A stretch of 64,000 nucleotides of DNA from Flavobacterium daemonense (lineage in GTDB: Bacteria; Bacteroidota; Bacteroidia; Flavobacteriales; Flavobacteriaceae). The notes beneath the pieces are model-generated. The model was not told where the DNA came from. It saw nothing but the letters and a program-made list of their open reading frames with translations, and ran no database searches. The translations under genes were made by a program, and so were the position numbers. Positions within the stretch are counted from its first letter, which is position 1; each line of letters starts with the position of its first letter. The stretch covers positions 248,001-312,000 of the forward strand of contig NZ_VJYD01000005.1 in assembly GCF_007341385.1 (NCBI RefSeq), written 5' to 3'. Shown here in pieces: positions 62,988 through 64,000 of the stretch.

Positions 62988-64000
62988 ATGAGAAGCATTT
63001 TAATTTTTGGCGCAGGCCGTTCAGCATCATCGCTCATCCGTTATTTGCTTTCAAAATCTGAAAGTGAAAAACTGCATTTGATTGTAGCGGATTTATCTTT
63101 GGCTTTGGCTGAAAAAAAGACACAAAAACACCCAAATGCAACTCCCATTGCTTTAGATATTCTTAATTCCGAAGAACGCAAATCTGCCATTCAAAAAGCT
63201 TCAATCGTAATTTCGATGCTTCCGGCACATTTGCATATCGAAATTACCAAAGACTGCCTTCAATTCAAAAAACATCTTGTCACAGCATCTTATGTAAGTG
63301 ATGCCATGCAGGCGCTTGACGCAGAAGCCAAAAAAAACAATTTGATTTTTATGAATGAAATTGGCCTCGATCCAGGAATTGATCATATGAGCGCCATGAA
63401 AGTAATTGATGAAATTCGGTCAAAAGGCGGTAAAATGCTTTTATTTGAATCTTTCTGCGGTGGTTTAGTGGCTCCTGAATCTGACAATAATTTATGGAAT
63501 TATAAATTTACTTGGGCGCCACGAAATGTGGTTCTAGCCGGTCAAGGCGGTGCCGCAAAATTCATTCAGGAAGGCACTTATAAATATATTCCGTACAGCG
63601 CTTTATTTCGCAGAACTGAATTTCTGGAAGTGGAAGGTTATGGAAAATTTGAAGCCTATTCTAACCGAGATTCACTTAAATACAGATCAGTTTACGGACT
63701 TGATGATGTCTTGACTTTATATCGCGGAACGATTCGTAGAGTTGGTTTTTCAAAAGCTTGGAATATGTTTGTCCAACTCGGAATGACAGATGATAGTTAT
63801 GTTATTGAAGATTCTGAAAACATGAGTTATCGCCAATTTATAAATTCGTTTTTGCCTTATCACCCAACGGATTCTGTTGAGATTAAAACACGATTTATCC
63901 TAAAAATTGATCAAGACGATATTATGTGGGACAAACTTTTGGAATTGGATTTATTCAACCCAAATAAAAAAGTGAATCTGCCAAATGCGACTCCTGCTCA
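62988..64000 (+). CDS. Saccharopine dehydrogenase-like protein (cut by window edge)
   Basis: 337 complete codons are visible with no stop before the edge. An N-terminal Rossmann motif ILIFGAGRSASSLIRYLL (4-21), the VISMLPAHLHIEI segment, NEIGLDPGIDHMSAMKVI and SFCGGLVAPESDNNLWNYKFTWAP are characteristic of saccharopine dehydrogenase (lysine-forming or reverse) family members. In bacteria these may act in lysine degradation or polyamine synthesis; I cannot choose. An A-tract of strong promoter type precedes it. Confidence 0.9.
   Translation, partial: MRSILIFGAGRSASSLIRYLLSKSESEKLHLIVADLSLALAEKKTQKHPNATPIALDILNSEERKSAIQKASIVISMLPAHLHIEITKDCLQFKKHLVTASYVSDAMQALDAEAKKNNLIFMNEIGLDPGIDHMSAMKVIDEIRSKGGKMLLFESFCGGLVAPESDNNLWNYKFTWAPRNVVLAGQGGAAKFIQEGTYKYIPYSALFRRTEFLEVEGYGKFEAYSNRDSLKYRSVYGLDDVLTLYRGTIRRVGFSKAWNMFVQLGMTDDSYVIEDSENMSYRQFINSFLPYHPTDSVEIKTRFILKIDQDDIMWDKLLELDLFNPNKKVNLPNATPA

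Overview
The window looks like a chromosomal segment of a Flavobacterium-type Bacteroidetes (AT-rich, F. johnsoniae-like). The grounds are a SusC/SusD/SusE starch locus, a secreted amylase with a C-terminal type IX sorting domain, promoters of the TTG-N18-20-TAnnTTTG type, a mevalonate route to isoprenoids, and short signal peptides ending in AQ/GQ. No rRNA, insertion sequence, prophage or CRISPR array was seen. One tRNA (Phe, GAA) is present.

Layout. 1-5.5 kb (minus): the start of a secreted protein, two tandem POT oligopeptide transporters and a DPP-IV-like peptidase, i.e. a peptide-use module. 5.7-8.0 kb (plus): class II HMG-CoA reductase and a GYDIA-type GHMP kinase. 8.0-15.0 kb (minus): an envelope operon (coaX, outer-membrane protein, lptC, small membrane protein, CNNM/CorC-like protein, SurA/PpiD-like isomerase). 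15.0-17.1 kb (plus): tRNA-Phe and an MHS-type MFS transporter. 17.2-38.3 kb: a starch/maltooligosaccharide locus. susC-susD-susE-amylase lie on minus; lacI-type regulator, SLC45-type sugar transporter, beta-phosphoglucomutase, GH65 phosphorylase, GH97 and two GH13 enzymes lie on plus. Outer-membrane capture feeds periplasmic hydrolysis, inner-membrane uptake and phosphorolysis to glucose 6-phosphate. 38.4-43.2 kb: GDPD, BaiN-like flavoprotein, HAD phosphatase, a duplicated secreted protein pair, TspO. 43.3-47.6 kb: mevalonate diphosphate decarboxylase, a ParE-type toxin-antitoxin pair, mevalonate kinase, DUF502 and a UbiA prenyltransferase. 48-59 kb: pseudouridine synthase, glycosyltransferase/flippase-like pair, ruvC, hemW, a GxxExxY nuclease-like gene, cyclase and small genes. 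59-64 kb: DUF4407, ATP-dependent PEP carboxykinase, DUF423 and a truncated saccharopine dehydrogenase-like gene.

The most unusual feature is a dense set of short palindromic elements between genes from about 29.6 to 58.9 kb, in several families. One family (ends TTAACCGCAAAG / CTTTGCGGTTAA or close variants) occurs three times with three different cores: only hairpin, a terminator, and a complete PD-(D/E)XK-type GxxExxY gene (55456-55991). A second family (GCCCCGAT...GCGGGA) occurs twice, one copy bounded by 11-bp direct repeats. Two further repeat-like stretches appear to lie in frame inside the mevalonate diphosphate decarboxylase and glycosyltransferase genes. These suggest small mobile or formerly mobile elements, with the GxxExxY cassette as the best candidate for a little-described system.

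All family assignments are by recognition of motifs by eye; no database search was run.
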